From NCBI GenBank assembly GCA_028335825.1, contig JAIOKI010000001.1, positions 434,001-498,000 of the forward strand: 64,000 nt of DNA, given 5' to 3'. The DNA comes from Nosema muscidifuracis (taxonomy: Eukaryota; Microsporidia; Nosematidae). Numbering within the stretch: the stretch's first letter is position 1; each line of letters opens with the position of its first letter. Below, in pieces: positions 1 to 9,291 of this stretch. A model generated the notes under the pieces. It saw only the letters and a list, made by a program, of their open reading frames with translations, was not told the DNA's origin and ran no database searches. Position numbers and translations under genes: made by a program.

Positions 1-495
1 TGCCAATCCAATCCTTAACTCAATAGCACTACTTAAGTCTCCATCAGATCCTTCACAAAATACTCTGTGCCTATCAGATATGCACTTAAGTTTCTGATGA
101 TATCTTGTAACAACTTCCAAGCACTGTATGTGTTGAGATAAATCAACTCCTTTATTGCAATCACTCATATCATAACTATTCTTATAAGAAATATTAATAG
201 TAATGACCTTCTCATTTCCTAATTTCAAAGTCTTGTTAGCAAATTTCGATGCAGAAATTAAAGTATTTACACCATCAAAAGCTATCTCAGGAAAGTCAGC
301 TTTATTTTCAGTATAAGCTCTCAAAAATGTATCAAAGACAAATTTTCTATTCAATTCAGGAGTGATCCTGACATCATAATGATGAAGTACAACATACTTA
401 CCAGTGAACTTAAACATGTTAGTTTCAAGTTTTAAAGTCCTAGGACTACTATTTTCAGATTGAGGTTTTACTGCTGGGTAATTTGCAATTTTCAT
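1..495 (-). CDS. Argonaute, N-terminal part (gene continues beyond window)
   Basis: Reading the minus strand from the ATG at 495 gives 165 codons that stay open to the window edge, so only the N-terminus is present. Residues about 28-75 (VVLHHYDVRITPE, then FVFDTFLRAY, then IAFDGVNTLISASKF) match the Argonaute N domain, whose usual form is HYDV-x-I-xP followed by a YDG-x-x-x-LYS-like strand. Residues about 122-165 (LEVVTRYHQKLKCISDRHRVF, then ELRIGLA) match the linker 1 region that precedes PAZ. Argonaute binds small guide RNAs and silences target RNA; the PAZ, MID and PIWI parts are outside the window, so slicer residues cannot be judged. The sense strand has CCC three bases before the ATG (499-501), the microsporidian start signal. 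The protein starts within a few residues of the N domain, so the usual long disordered N-terminal tail is missing. Confidence 0.85.
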   Translation of the reverse strand, partial: MKIANYPAVKPQSENSSPRTLKLETNMFKFTGKYVVLHHYDVRITPELNRKFVFDTFLRAYTENKADFPEIAFDGVNTLISASKFANKTLKLGNEKVITINISYKNSYDMSDCNKGVDLSQHIQCLEVVTRYHQKLKCISDRHRVFCEGSDGDLSSAIELRIGLA

Positions 496-504
496 TAAGG
501 GTCA

Positions 505-1626
505 TAAAAAAATTATATTTATAGTTTTAAAAAAAATTGCATAAAACAAGAACAAACAAATTTATTTTATATCCAAATCATGAAGTAATTAAATGATAAT
601 AAAATAAGAATTATTTAAATTTATTCTAATATCATTTATTAGAAAGTTAAAATTATTATTTAGAATTTTTAACCAATTAATCAAATTTATCCTAAAAATA
701 GTGATATAAGAAAGTTAAAATTTTATTTCTCAAAAATAAAGTTAAATTTAATTTTTTTTATAAAATTCATTTCATCTGCAGTATTTAACCATCATATAAT
801 CAGACTGAAACTGATAAATGAATTAAATAAGTAAAACATGATATGTTTCAGATCAATTAAAAATATTTAAAAAGAATATATTTAAAATTATAACTTTAAA
901 CATTTCTTTTGATATTTATTATTGAGTCATAATATAATAAACATGTTACTTTTCAATTATTTAAATTTATGATATAATTAAGAGTAAAAAATTATAAATG
1001 TAAATCATTTAATGTTCTTCTTTTTAAAAAATAATAAAAATTATATTAATAGCTTTAAAATCTTAAAAAACTTTAGTCTTCAACTATAACTTTTTTAATT
1101 AAAATTTTATCCATGTATTTCTATAAAAAATAAATTACTCAGTAAATGTTAATTAAATTAATTTTTTGATTTATAATATTAGATCATAAAAAAATAATAA
1201 AGTTTACTAATTCACTAATCTACATATCAATTAAATCTAAGATATTTTAAATTATTTTCACTATTATATAAAAGTTAAAGGCTTAAAGAAGAAGGTAGTA
1301 ATATTTCTCATTTAATAGAAATCTTACCTGTAATTATTTAAAATATTAAGTAATTTTAATGATGTTATTAAATATTAATATAAAATAATATAATAGATTA
1401 GAATAAATATTAATATAAAATAATGTTATAGATTATAATAAATGTTCTTAATATGATAATATATGTTAATAATATAATAAATATCAATAAAATAAATATT
1501 TCTTAATAAGATAATAAATATCAATATAATAAATATTTCTTAATAAGATAATAAATATTTTTTTAATAAATATTTCTTATGATGATAATAAATATTTCTT
1601 ATTTTGTTAATAAATATTTTTTTGAT
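505..1626. repeat. Very A+T-rich intergenic space with short tandem repeats
   Basis: No gene is visible between the divergent Argonaute gene and the next plus-strand gene. From about 1380 to 1620 a short unit resembling AATAAATATTTCTTAATAAG recurs imperfectly many times and runs almost up to the CCC start signal at 1627-1629. It looks like ordinary slippage-type expansion. Confidence 0.5.
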
Positions 1627-1634
1627 CCCTTATT

Positions 1635-2534
1635 ATGATAATAATAAGATATTACAATTTATTTGTACCAGTAAATCAAAATACAAATTCTTATAGACAT
1701 TATGGAATTAAATACGATAAAATATTATTCTTCGAACTCCATGAGATTTTACATATTTTCAGTAGTGAATGTAAGAAAGAGTACCCATCATATATAAAAG
1801 CATATTTCCAGATGAAATCTGATTACAATCTCCTTCGACCATCTTCTTATGATATATCACTTATTATTAGATTTAATAAATATTTAATAGATGAAATGTC
1901 TTCTTGTAGTGTTTATTGGATAGAAAAATTTATTTTAAATAATTGTAATGTAATAGATTGGGAAGAAATACAGAAAGATGCTAAAAATATGATGAATTCT
2001 AAAGAGTATCAAATGTATTTAGTTTTGTGTACTAAACTTAAGAAACATGATGATTTATTTAGAAGGATGTCTGAATGGAATTTTTCATTAACAAATATTA
2101 ATTTATGTACTCCTAAAATAATTATTCATAAAAATGATATTAAAGAGAATGATGAAAAAGAAAATAAGAATTCACTTTTCAATATTGATGAAGTATTTAA
2201 TAATTATGATTTAATACTTCCTGTAATAAATAATTCTTCTAATTATCTTAAAATTTTAGAGAAGAATAAAGAAATTAATTTGCTTGATTATCTTTATTTT
2301 GATATTTATAGAATAAGAAGTGATTTTAATAGAAATAAAGATATATGTATTAGTAGTATGTTATTTATTAATAAGTATGTTAAAGTTAAAGAAATGATAG
2401 AATCTGTTAAGAATAAAATAGTATGTGTTATTTCTAATAAGGAATATGTCATATTAAATGTAAAAGAGATAAAATCTTTAAGTATGGAATTAAAAGATAA
2501 GCATAAGAAGAAAAGAAAAATATCAAATGATTAA
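1635..2534 (+). CDS. Hypothetical protein, possibly Sen54-like tRNA-splicing endonuclease subunit
   Basis: The 299-residue frame starts at an ATG preceded by CCC at 1627-1629, so the start is well supported. Residues 28-68 (KILFFELHEILHIFSSEC, then YPSYIKAYFQMKSDYNLLRPS) resemble the structural part of Sen54: a strand, an EEALFLL-like helix, then a tyrosine-containing helix ending in an R-P-S-like turn. No catalytic Tyr-His-Lys set is visible, as expected for the structural subunit. The middle (about 170-190) is charged and low complexity, and the C-terminus is lysine-rich. A catalytic subunit of the same enzyme lies at 10176-10472, which makes the guess more attractive but does not prove it. 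Family assignment is weak; that it is a real gene is much surer. Confidence 0.8.
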   Translation: MIIIRYYNLFVPVNQNTNSYRHYGIKYDKILFFELHEILHIFSSECKKEYPSYIKAYFQMKSDYNLLRPSSYDISLIIRFNKYLIDEMSSCSVYWIEKFILNNCNVIDWEEIQKDAKNMMNSKEYQMYLVLCTKLKKHDDLFRRMSEWNFSLTNINLCTPKIIIHKNDIKENDEKENKNSLFNIDEVFNNYDLILPVINNSSNYLKILEKNKEINLLDYLYFDIYRIRSDFNRNKDICISSMLFINKYVKVKEMIESVKNKIVCVISNKEYVILNVKEIKSLSMELKDKHKKKRKISND

Positions 2535-2833
2535 TTATTTTGTATTGTGAATATAATTGTACGGTGAATATATAATTGTATATTGATAATATATATTATA
2601 AACTTAATATAATTTATAGACTGATAAATATATATTATATTTTTATGATAAATATTTTTAACTTATAATATAACTTATATATTGATAATATAATTATAAA
2701 CTTAATATAATTATAAACTTAATATAACTATAAACTGATAAATCTTATAAATCTTATAAACTGATAAATCTATTAAACTTATAAAACTTATTAACTGATA
2801 ATATAAATTTTTGGTTTGAATTAATTTTTTTTA
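2535..2833. repeat. A+T-rich spacer with repeated ATAAACTTAATATAA-type units
   Basis: This spacer between two plus-strand genes is built from near-identical short words (TATTGATAATATA, ATAAACTTAATATAA, AAACTGATAAATCT). No coding potential is seen. Confidence 0.45.
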
Positions 2834-2840
2834 TCCCCAA

Positions 2841-3356
2841 ATGATTGATTGGTACTCACCTGATGAAGATTCATATACACTGGTAGATTGTATAAAAGAT
2901 GAGAACATAAAAAATTCAGTAATATTAGATTTGGGTACTTCTACTGGATATATTAGAAAATATTTAGATAAATCTAATATTGTAATAAGTACTGATCTAA
3001 ATATGAAGGCATTAGTCAGACAGAAGAAAATATTACCAAAAGATGCTAATCTTATTCACATGGATCTTTTATCTTGTATAAGACAAGATTTATTAGATTT
3101 TATAATATTCAATCCTCCTTATGTTTTATACAGTGATGATCCTATTATAGGAGGAGGTGTTGATGGAAGAAGTGTTATAGATAGATTTGTTAGAGAAGTA
3201 GAAGTAAAGACTTTTTATCTTCTTGTTATAGAAGCTAATAAATATTTAGAAATTATAGAGAATATTAAAGAAAGAGGATACTTAGTAGAAATTAAAAAGA
3301 TAAGGAGAGTTCTTAGAGAGACTATTATAATACTAAAGGGGTTTAAAAGAGATTAA
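2841..3356 (+). CDS. MTQ2: eRF1 methyltransferase catalytic subunit (HemK2/Mtq2 type)
   Basis: This is a compact 171-residue class I SAM-dependent methyltransferase. Motif I is ILDLGTSTGY (28-37), acidic residues follow at D52 and D75, and the N-methyltransferase signature NPPY is at 91-94. The N-terminal YSPDEDSYTLVD (5-16) matches the Y-x-P-x-EDT-x-LL opening of the family, and GGGVDGRSVIDRF (104-116) is the Mtq2-specific GG-x-DGR-x-x-x-DRF loop. Mtq2 works with Trm112 and methylates the glutamine of the GGQ motif of release factor eRF1 in the cytoplasm; Trm112 is not in this window. Yeast and human forms are somewhat over 210 residues, so this one is trimmed, mainly at its C-terminus. CCCC lies two bases before the ATG (2835-2838). 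Confidence 0.9.
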   Translation: MIDWYSPDEDSYTLVDCIKDENIKNSVILDLGTSTGYIRKYLDKSNIVISTDLNMKALVRQKKILPKDANLIHMDLLSCIRQDLLDFIIFNPPYVLYSDDPIIGGGVDGRSVIDRFVREVEVKTFYLLVIEANKYLEIIENIKERGYLVEIKKIRRVLRETIIILKGFKRD

Positions 3357-3591
3357 ATTATTGAGAATATTAAAAAAAGAAGAGGGAGAAATTAAAAAGA
3401 AGATTGAATAGTTTTTTTAAATCCTTACATCCTAAATATTTTACTCTCTATTTATTTATTCTACTATTACTTTTTAAATATTCTCTACTAATTTAAATTG
3501 TTTACTCTCCATTTTATTTATTCTTCTATTACTTTAAAATTAATTTACCCTTTTCAAATTATTATACCCTTCATTTTACTTAACCCTTATT

Positions 3592-3867
3592 ATGATGATT
3601 GGATTTCTCAATATTCTTTCAGTTATCACTACTACTGTTCTTAATTTACTATCTTTATTCATATATCATCCTGAAATTAATTTATTACATAAAATCTTAA
3701 TTTTATTTCTTATTCCTTGTCTTTTATCTTACACTTATTATATACATCATACTGAAAAGATTGAAAATGATTTGAAATGGTACAGTGGATCAATATTTTC
3801 ACAATTATGTGTATTTGTAGCTTTAGTATGGACTGCTAAATTGGGATCTTATAACTCATCTGGTTAA
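3592..3867 (+). CDS. Small polytopic membrane protein, unknown
   Basis: This 91-residue protein has hydrophobic segments at about 4-24, 32-49 and 67-82, suggesting two or three membrane passes. The polar link HHTEKIENDLKWYSG lies between the second and third. CCC at 3584-3586 precedes tandem ATG codons (3592 and 3595); the first is used here. It sits between MTQ2 and RPB3 on the same strand. The size would suit a small ER subunit (for example of signal peptidase or a GPI or oligosaccharyl enzyme), but no family signature is recognised. Confidence 0.75.
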   Translation: MMIGFLNILSVITTTVLNLLSLFIYHPEINLLHKILILFLIPCLLSYTYYIHHTEKIENDLKWYSGSIFSQLCVFVALVWTAKLGSYNSSG

Positions 3868-4033
3868 TTAAATAATTTATTTTAATATGTATTCTCAAGA
3901 TGGTCTTGAAAATTGTTGAAAGAAAAATTAAAATGATTGATTATGAAATTAATTATAAAAAGTATACCTAAATAAATATACTTTTATTTTCATGCTCTAT
4001 AATTTAATATTAATATTTTATTTACGCCCTCAG

Positions 4034-4738
4034 ATGAAAATACTAATAGAAGAATCAAATGATACACTCATTAAATTTACATTACAAGATACATTTATAT
4101 CATATGCAAATGCTCTTAGAAGAATTCTTATATCAGAAGTTCCTACTGTAACTATAGATCTAGTAGAAATAGAAATAAATAATACATCTCTTCCTGATGA
4201 AGTAATAAGTCACAGACTTGGACTTATTCCTTTATACACAAAAAGAGAATTATTATTTAGAGATGAATGTAATTGTTCAGATTCTTGTTCAGAATGTTCA
4301 GTTAGTTTAAGTATGAATATATCAAATCCAAGTGATACTCCATTGGTAGTAACTTGTAAAGATCTTAAAGCTGAGAATGATGACTTTTTTATTAAAAGTA
4401 CTCCACTTATTTGTAAATTAGGAACTAGACAGAATTTAAAAGTACAGTGTAAAGCATTTAAAGGTATAGGAAAGACTCATTCTAAATGGAGTCCTGTTTC
4501 TGTAGTAGGATATGAATATGATCCAGGTAATAAGAGTAGAAGTACGACTTATTGGAAGGAAAGAGGATTTGATAATGAAGATTTTGAAGATGAGAGCAAT
4601 TTGATAGATGAAATTACTGAAGTAAAAATGTCAGTAGAAATTGTAGAAGGATTTGGTAAACCAGTAGATATATTAAAAAAGGGACTTGAAATTTTGAAAA
4701 AGAAATTTAGTAATTTAAGAGGAGAGCTAGTTAATTAA
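4034..4738 (+). CDS. RPB3: RNA polymerase II subunit RPB3
   Basis: The 234-residue product follows yeast Rpb3 along most of its length. The dimerisation domain reads ISYANALRRILISEVPTVTI (22-41), then HRLGLIPL (60-67). The four zinc-binding cysteines are in CNCSDSCSEC (C79, C81, C85, C88), and later come KGIGKTHSKWSPV and FEYDP-like YEYDPGNK, which are Rpb3 rather than Rpc40 features. Rpb3 pairs with Rpb11 to nucleate assembly of RNA polymerase II in the nucleus. The frame is open further upstream (to an ATG at 3992), but CCC at 4027-4029 and the alignment start both favour the ATG at 4034. The C-terminal helix (GKPVDILKKGLEILKKK) is present, and the insert regions of yeast Rpb3 are shortened. 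Confidence 0.95.
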   Translation: MKILIEESNDTLIKFTLQDTFISYANALRRILISEVPTVTIDLVEIEINNTSLPDEVISHRLGLIPLYTKRELLFRDECNCSDSCSECSVSLSMNISNPSDTPLVVTCKDLKAENDDFFIKSTPLICKLGTRQNLKVQCKAFKGIGKTHSKWSPVSVVGYEYDPGNKSRSTTYWKERGFDNEDFEDESNLIDEITEVKMSVEIVEGFGKPVDILKKGLEILKKKFSNLRGELVN

Positions 4739-4884
4739 AATTTATTAAAAGTATTTAATTAAGTTTTATGACCAATATAATTATTAAAAAAATATTTAAT
4801 TAAGTTTTATGATAGATATAATTATTTTAATTTAATTTATTAATAAAAAATATTTAATTTAAAACCAATATAATTATTTTGTTT

Positions 4885-5913
4885 CTAAAACCTATCTAAA
4901 AATTTAGGGTGAAAATCTTTCTTCCCTTTAAAAAGGTCTTCATCCTTAAAAAATTTCTGAATAACTTTTTTAGTATAAATAACTCCTAAAACATTCTTAG
5001 CCTCTTCTTTATAAATCTTTTTATTCTTCTTACTGGCATATTTAGTTCTTTTAGCTATATATTCAGTATTCCTTGTCATATCATTTTTGTTAATAATAGC
5101 TTTATATGTAATTTTTCTAGGTTCAATTTCTTTATATTTAAGATATTTGGTTTTATATTTTACTGTCTTTCTAGAATAATAAAACTTAATAATAAATATT
5201 CTATCATCTTCACCTATCTTATTGAGATAAAGTGGATTTAAAAGGGTCTCTTTTAATTTATCATCATTTATCTTAGAACATTTCTGAGTACATTTATTTA
5301 ATATACATCCCATATTACTTATATAAATATATAAGAATATAATATTATGATCAGGATAATGTAAAAGATATTCATCCATTCTTTTTAATATACTTGTATA
5401 TTCATCAGTACCACATCTGATATCATAACAAGAATAACTCCCTGGCATATTAGTAGACTTTCTATAAAAGTCTGTATATCTGTAAGTATAATCTTTATTT
5501 TTAATACGTTCATAAACAGCACTAGCTCTAGCATTAAAATATAATATTTTTTCGTCTTCGTGTTCTATAACTTTCTTTCGTAATTCGTAGAAAAATCTTA
5601 ATTTATCTATCTCTTTTCCTTTGAGTTTAGAGTATGCATTCATATTAATATCAAGAAGTTTGTAATCATTAAACTTAATACAAGTAAGAAATATTTGTTC
5701 AACTGCCATTTTATTTCTAACTCCTTTACAAATAAACTTCTGTAAAAGTCTTAAAGATTTTTTATAATCGGATGGTGTGGAATATACGTAAATTAAATAC
5801 TGAATATTAACGCATGCTAGTGCTTCAATCAATGATCTATTTTTTAAATCTAGTTTGTTTATAGTAGGTATTCCTTTTACTAAGAAATCTGTGTCTTGTA
5901 ACGAATTTAGCAT
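4885..5913 (-). CDS. Conserved-looking basic protein, unknown
   Basis: This 342-residue protein has CCCC (5919-5922 on the plus strand as GGGG) just before its ATG. It has no signal peptide or membrane span. The first 110 residues look helical (YLIYVYSTPSDYKKSLRLLQ), the middle has four cysteines around GCILNKCTQKCSK, and the C-terminal third is very rich in Lys, Arg and Tyr. That composition suits a nucleolar or ribosome-assembly protein, and RRP5 is two genes away, but no domain is recognised. It converges with RPB3 across a 146-base A+T-rich gap that holds a repeated TTAATTAAGTTTTATGA-type word. Confidence 0.75.
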   Translation of the reverse strand: MLNSLQDTDFLVKGIPTINKLDLKNRSLIEALACVNIQYLIYVYSTPSDYKKSLRLLQKFICKGVRNKMAVEQIFLTCIKFNDYKLLDINMNAYSKLKGKEIDKLRFFYELRKKVIEHEDEKILYFNARASAVYERIKNKDYTYRYTDFYRKSTNMPGSYSCYDIRCGTDEYTSILKRMDEYLLHYPDHNIIFLYIYISNMGCILNKCTQKCSKINDDKLKETLLNPLYLNKIGEDDRIFIIKFYYSRKTVKYKTKYLKYKEIEPRKITYKAIINKNDMTRNTEYIAKRTKYASKKNKKIYKEEAKNVLGVIYTKKVIQKFFKDEDLFKGKKDFHPKFLDRF

Positions 5914-5982
5914 ATAAAGGGGTTTTCTGATTTACATCTTTAATAATATTTTAAGTCTATATTTTTATAATAAAGATTTATT

Positions 5983-6175
5983 CTTAAAATAAAATTATTA
6001 AATTTAAAAGAATAAGCATCAATTAAATATTTCTTAGTGCATACCATTAATCTTTAATTATAATTAAATAAAGTCTATACTTAAAATAAAATTATTAAAT
6101 TTGAAGAATAAGCATCAATTAAATATTTCTTAGTTCATACCATTAATCTTTAAATATAATTAAATAAAGTCTATT
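5983..6175. repeat. 97-base tandem duplication
   Basis: Two near-identical copies lie head to tail (5983-6079 and 6080-6175). Each starts CTTAAAATAAAATTATTAAA and contains GAATAAGCATCAATTAAATA. They lie upstream of the minus-strand gene at 4885-5913 and seem non-coding. The rest of 5923-6523 shows no gene. Confidence 0.8.
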
Positions 6176-6523
6176 TTTATTTAATTTGAATATTAAAATG
6201 ATATATTTTTTAACCAATTTATAAAGTAATAACTTTGTTATAAATTAAAGAGTTTGAAATTTTATATATTTAAAAAGTTTGAGATTTGACATTTATTTAT
6301 TTTTTAACCCCTAATAATAAAAATGTATTTCTGTTATGATAACTGAAAATCTTTAGCTATAAAATATCTAAAAATAATATTAAGATCTTTTAATATTTTT
6401 CTTATAATTATATAACAGTTAATTGCTTTTTTGATGTTACTTGAAAAATGCTCTCTTTCATAAATTTTTTGAATTGGATTTTCATGCACAATTTTATTTA
6501 AATAGTTTTATGCATAAATATAA

Positions 6524-6925
6524 ATGTCAAACAAAAATTTATTAAAACTCATTGAAAAAGAATTATCAACTAAATCAAAAAAACAAACAAAATACATCTC
6601 AGACGAATTTGATAAATCGTATACTGAAATAAAAAAATACATAGAAACCAAATTTATTGAAGAATGTAATGTACTCAAAGAAGAAATAAATTGTATATTC
6701 ACTTACCTATCATCAAATTCTTTAATAGAAGAATTTAAATTATTAAGTACACAGATAGATCAATCTATTAAGAAATATGAGCTAGTCTTATTTAAAGTAG
6801 AAGATTTAAATAAAAAAGTTGTAAAATTTACTCGAATAAGAGAAAAACTTCGTAAAGATGTTATTAAAAAATTGGAAGAAGATAGTGATTGTATAAAAAA
6901 GGAGTTAAATAAATTAAATTTATAA
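6524..6925 (+). CDS. Small coiled-coil protein, unknown
   Basis: This 133-residue frame is almost wholly helical and charged, with heptad-like hydrophobic spacing (for example LKLIEKEL, then IKKYIETKFIEECNVLKEEI, then LNKKVVKFTRIREKLRKDVI). There is no signal peptide. Unlike its neighbours it lacks a CCC motif near the ATG, so the start is less certain. The composition would suit a small kinetochore, spindle or vesicle-tether component, but that is only a guess from shape. Confidence 0.6.
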   Translation: MSNKNLLKLIEKELSTKSKKQTKYISDEFDKSYTEIKKYIETKFIEECNVLKEEINCIFTYLSSNSLIEEFKLLSTQIDQSIKKYELVLFKVEDLNKKVVKFTRIREKLRKDVIKKLEEDSDCIKKELNKLNL

Positions 6926-6927
6926 TC

Positions 6928-7182
6928 TTTCAATGCAAAAAATACTGGTATATTATATTTGATGTAAATAACGATAAATTAAAATTATTAAATCTATGCT
7001 TTTTTAACACTTTCAATGAAAAAATACTGGTATATTATATTTGATGTAAATAACGATAAATTAAAATTATTAAATCTATGTTTTATTTATAATATTTCAA
7101 TGCAAAAAAAATACTGGTATATTATATTTGATGTAAATAACGATAAATTAAAATTATTAAATCTTTGCTTTATTTTTAACAC
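6928..7182. repeat. Three tandem copies (83-88 bases) including the 3' end of RRP5
   Basis: Copies start at 6928, 7011 and 7095, each with TTTCAATG (or a variant), then ATACTGGTATATTATATTTG, GATGTAAATAACGATAAATT and TTAAATCTATG. The third copy runs into the RRP5 coding sequence: its TTAAATCTTTGCTTTATTTT is the antisense of the last RRP5 codons and stop (7157 onward). The two distal copies therefore carry duplicated, diverged versions of the RRP5 tail plus the sequence beyond it. Confidence 0.85.
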
Positions 7183-8815
7183 TTTCTACGAATTCTTTAG
7201 CTCTGCTTCTCACTTCATCTACATTTCCATCAACTTCTTTCTCAAAATTCATCCACATTCTGTACCACTCCTTCATATCACTAACTTTCCATTTAAGGTT
7301 AACAACTCTTCGGAACAATAATCTTTTATAATCATCTTTCTCATTTTCTAAATACGCCATCCATCCAGATTTACTATTACCAATTATCTTCTCAACTTCG
7401 ATTCTTGGATTTTTTTCATATTTATAAATCATTTCAACAGCTATATCCATAAAAAGATGATCCTTAATTTCCTTATCAGTCTGATAACACATTTCTATAT
7501 ATTTGGTATAAAGATCTCTACTTTTTATTTTATTATAACAATATTTTATGACATCATCTTTTGAACTACTTAGACCAACTTTTTCAATAAATTTATCAGT
7601 ACAATGCTTAGAAATTTTCTTAATTTCTTTAACAACATCTTCCCCAATATATTCAAGGAAATTACAATAAACAATGCTTAAATTATCTCTATCGCTACTA
7701 CTAAGTGTACTAATATATTTGGAATATAATTCGTGTACTTCGTCATATTTTTTATTTTCTGTTAGTTTTTTAATTAAATTTAATATATCAGATAGATTAT
7801 CAATATTCGTTGAAGTATTTTCTTCTAAATCAACACTCTCACTACTAATCTCTGGATCATCAATATCAAATGGTACACTAATTTTTTGTTCTTGTGATAA
7901 CTCAAATTGACCTTCTTTAATATCAATAATACGTCCCTTTATTAATTTATTCTTCTTTGAATTAAAAAATTCGGGATTAACGTTGTTTATTTTAATAAAT
8001 CCTGTATAATTCTGATACTTAAGAATAAATTTATCATTTGTTTTTCCTGTAATAAAGGCTTCTACAAAAGAATTTAGTACAAGATCTGACAGAATTCCAA
8101 AAATATAAAAACTCAATAATTCTTCCTTGACAAATACCTTAATAGATTTCTTTTCATCGGTTTTTCTTCTCTTAGTTTTATTATCATTTTGATTCTCAAA
8201 ATCCTTGAAATCACCTATAATAATGCCCTTTACTCCTTGGTTAGATACCCTCATACAGTTATCTTTAATATCATCTATATAGACTTCTATAGATTCTCTT
8301 ATAGGATTATCTATCTCAACAAAAAATAGCTTTTCATCTTCGACTTTCCATAATTTTACTTTAATAGTCTTATTATGATTATTATTCTGCAAAATACATT
8401 CTCCCTTTCCTATTGGAGTATTAACTTCGCACTTTTTATTAGAAATTGACAGTTTTCCTGTGGTACTTCGTCCTACCCAAAGTATATCATCATATTTCAT
8501 AAGCTCGCATACACGTATACTTTTCGTCTCTTCTATGACACGAAATGTGTAAAGAGTATTTAAATTAACCTTTGATTTTGTAATTGTTGTTTTACCATCT
8601 ATACTGTACAATTTAGAAACTTTTTCTTCAAAAACAGTTACATAACTGTTAAATACTGGTGAATTATAAAATACTTGAATAGAATCTTTGACAAGAATAC
8701 AGGGATGATTACCATTTACTTTTAGAGATACAGGAAATGTTGTTGAGTGTGTATACGCACGATTTGGAGTAAAAAGCTTTGTCTTGGTCAGTTTGCCATA
8801 TATATAAACGGTCAT
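7157..8815 (-). CDS. RRP5: rRNA biogenesis protein Rrp5, strongly reduced
   Basis: The ATG at 8815 is preferred because the sense strand has CCC eleven bases upstream (8827-8829); this gives 552 residues. One S1-like RNA-binding fold is clear near residues 258-310 (FILKYQNYTGFIKINNV, then KLIKGRIIDIKEGQFELSQEQK), and earlier S1-like strands may exist. A Lys/Arg-rich patch (KTKRRKTDEKK) lies near residue 215. Residues about 340-550 form the C-terminal HAT/TPR-like region typical of Rrp5, ending with SGWMAYLENEKDDYKRLLFR, KWKVSDMKEWYRMWMNFEKE and RAKEFVESVKNKAKI. Rrp5 acts in the nucleolus, in pre-rRNA cleavages for both subunits. Yeast Rrp5 is about 1,730 residues with twelve S1 domains, so most S1 repeats have been lost here. 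The extreme 3' end belongs to a tandem repeat. Confidence 0.85.
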   Translation of the reverse strand: MTVYIYGKLTKTKLFTPNRAYTHSTTFPVSLKVNGNHPCILVKDSIQVFYNSPVFNSYVTVFEEKVSKLYSIDGKTTITKSKVNLNTLYTFRVIEETKSIRVCELMKYDDILWVGRSTTGKLSISNKKCEVNTPIGKGECILQNNNHNKTIKVKLWKVEDEKLFFVEIDNPIRESIEVYIDDIKDNCMRVSNQGVKGIIIGDFKDFENQNDNKTKRRKTDEKKSIKVFVKEELLSFYIFGILSDLVLNSFVEAFITGKTNDKFILKYQNYTGFIKINNVNPEFFNSKKNKLIKGRIIDIKEGQFELSQEQKISVPFDIDDPEISSESVDLEENTSTNIDNLSDILNLIKKLTENKKYDEVHELYSKYISTLSSSDRDNLSIVYCNFLEYIGEDVVKEIKKISKHCTDKFIEKVGLSSSKDDVIKYCYNKIKSRDLYTKYIEMCYQTDKEIKDHLFMDIAVEMIYKYEKNPRIEVEKIIGNSKSGWMAYLENEKDDYKRLLFRRVVNLKWKVSDMKEWYRMWMNFEKEVDGNVDEVRSRAKEFVESVKNKAKI

Positions 8816-8829
8816 CTTATTATTGAGGG

Positions 8830-9291
8830 TCAAAGTAAATATTTTATTTTTTCGTATTTCAGAATCTTTTTTTTATTGTTTTAATAACCAGTGCTGTTAC
8901 GTAAATAAGTCCTATTGATATGCAGAGTGATTGCTTTTTAGTATAATAGCATAATTTGTTTGATGACATGCTAATAAGAAGGATAAAAAAAAGATTTTTT
9001 TCAACTTAACAATTTCATATTGATATTTTATTAAAAAGGAGTTTTTTAGTAATAAATTTCTGAAAAGTGTGCTCTAATAATAATTTTGTATTATGTGTCT
9101 TTTATCAATAATCTTTGATTTAAATTAAATCTAGTTTACGACTTATTAATAAATAAATAAATTTTAATTATGATCTAAAGATGTTTGTTGGACAACCAAT
9201 AAATTTTAATTAAAGGAGATCATTTTTAATTTGACAAATTTCTCCTTATAAGAATTCGAAAAATTATAAATCGCACAAACCAAAAGATTTT
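8830..9291. other. Intergenic, no gene seen
   Basis: This divergent spacer lies between RRP5 (-) and the membrane protein gene at 9292 (+). It is A+T rich, with no repeat or motif that I can assign apart from the CCC start signal of RRP5. Confidence 0.5.

Noticed and set aside
3992-4033. Upstream extension of RPB3
   Set aside because: CCC at 4027-4029 and the Rpb3 alignment both start at 4034.
6306-6345. CCCC followed by an ATG with only seven codons
   Set aside because: Looks like an orphan start signal; no splice donor or long frame follows, so no gene is claimed.
7016-7321. Plus-strand frame of 101 codons
   Set aside because: It reads through two copies of the tandem repeat and then antisense RRP5; its self-similarity comes from the repeat.
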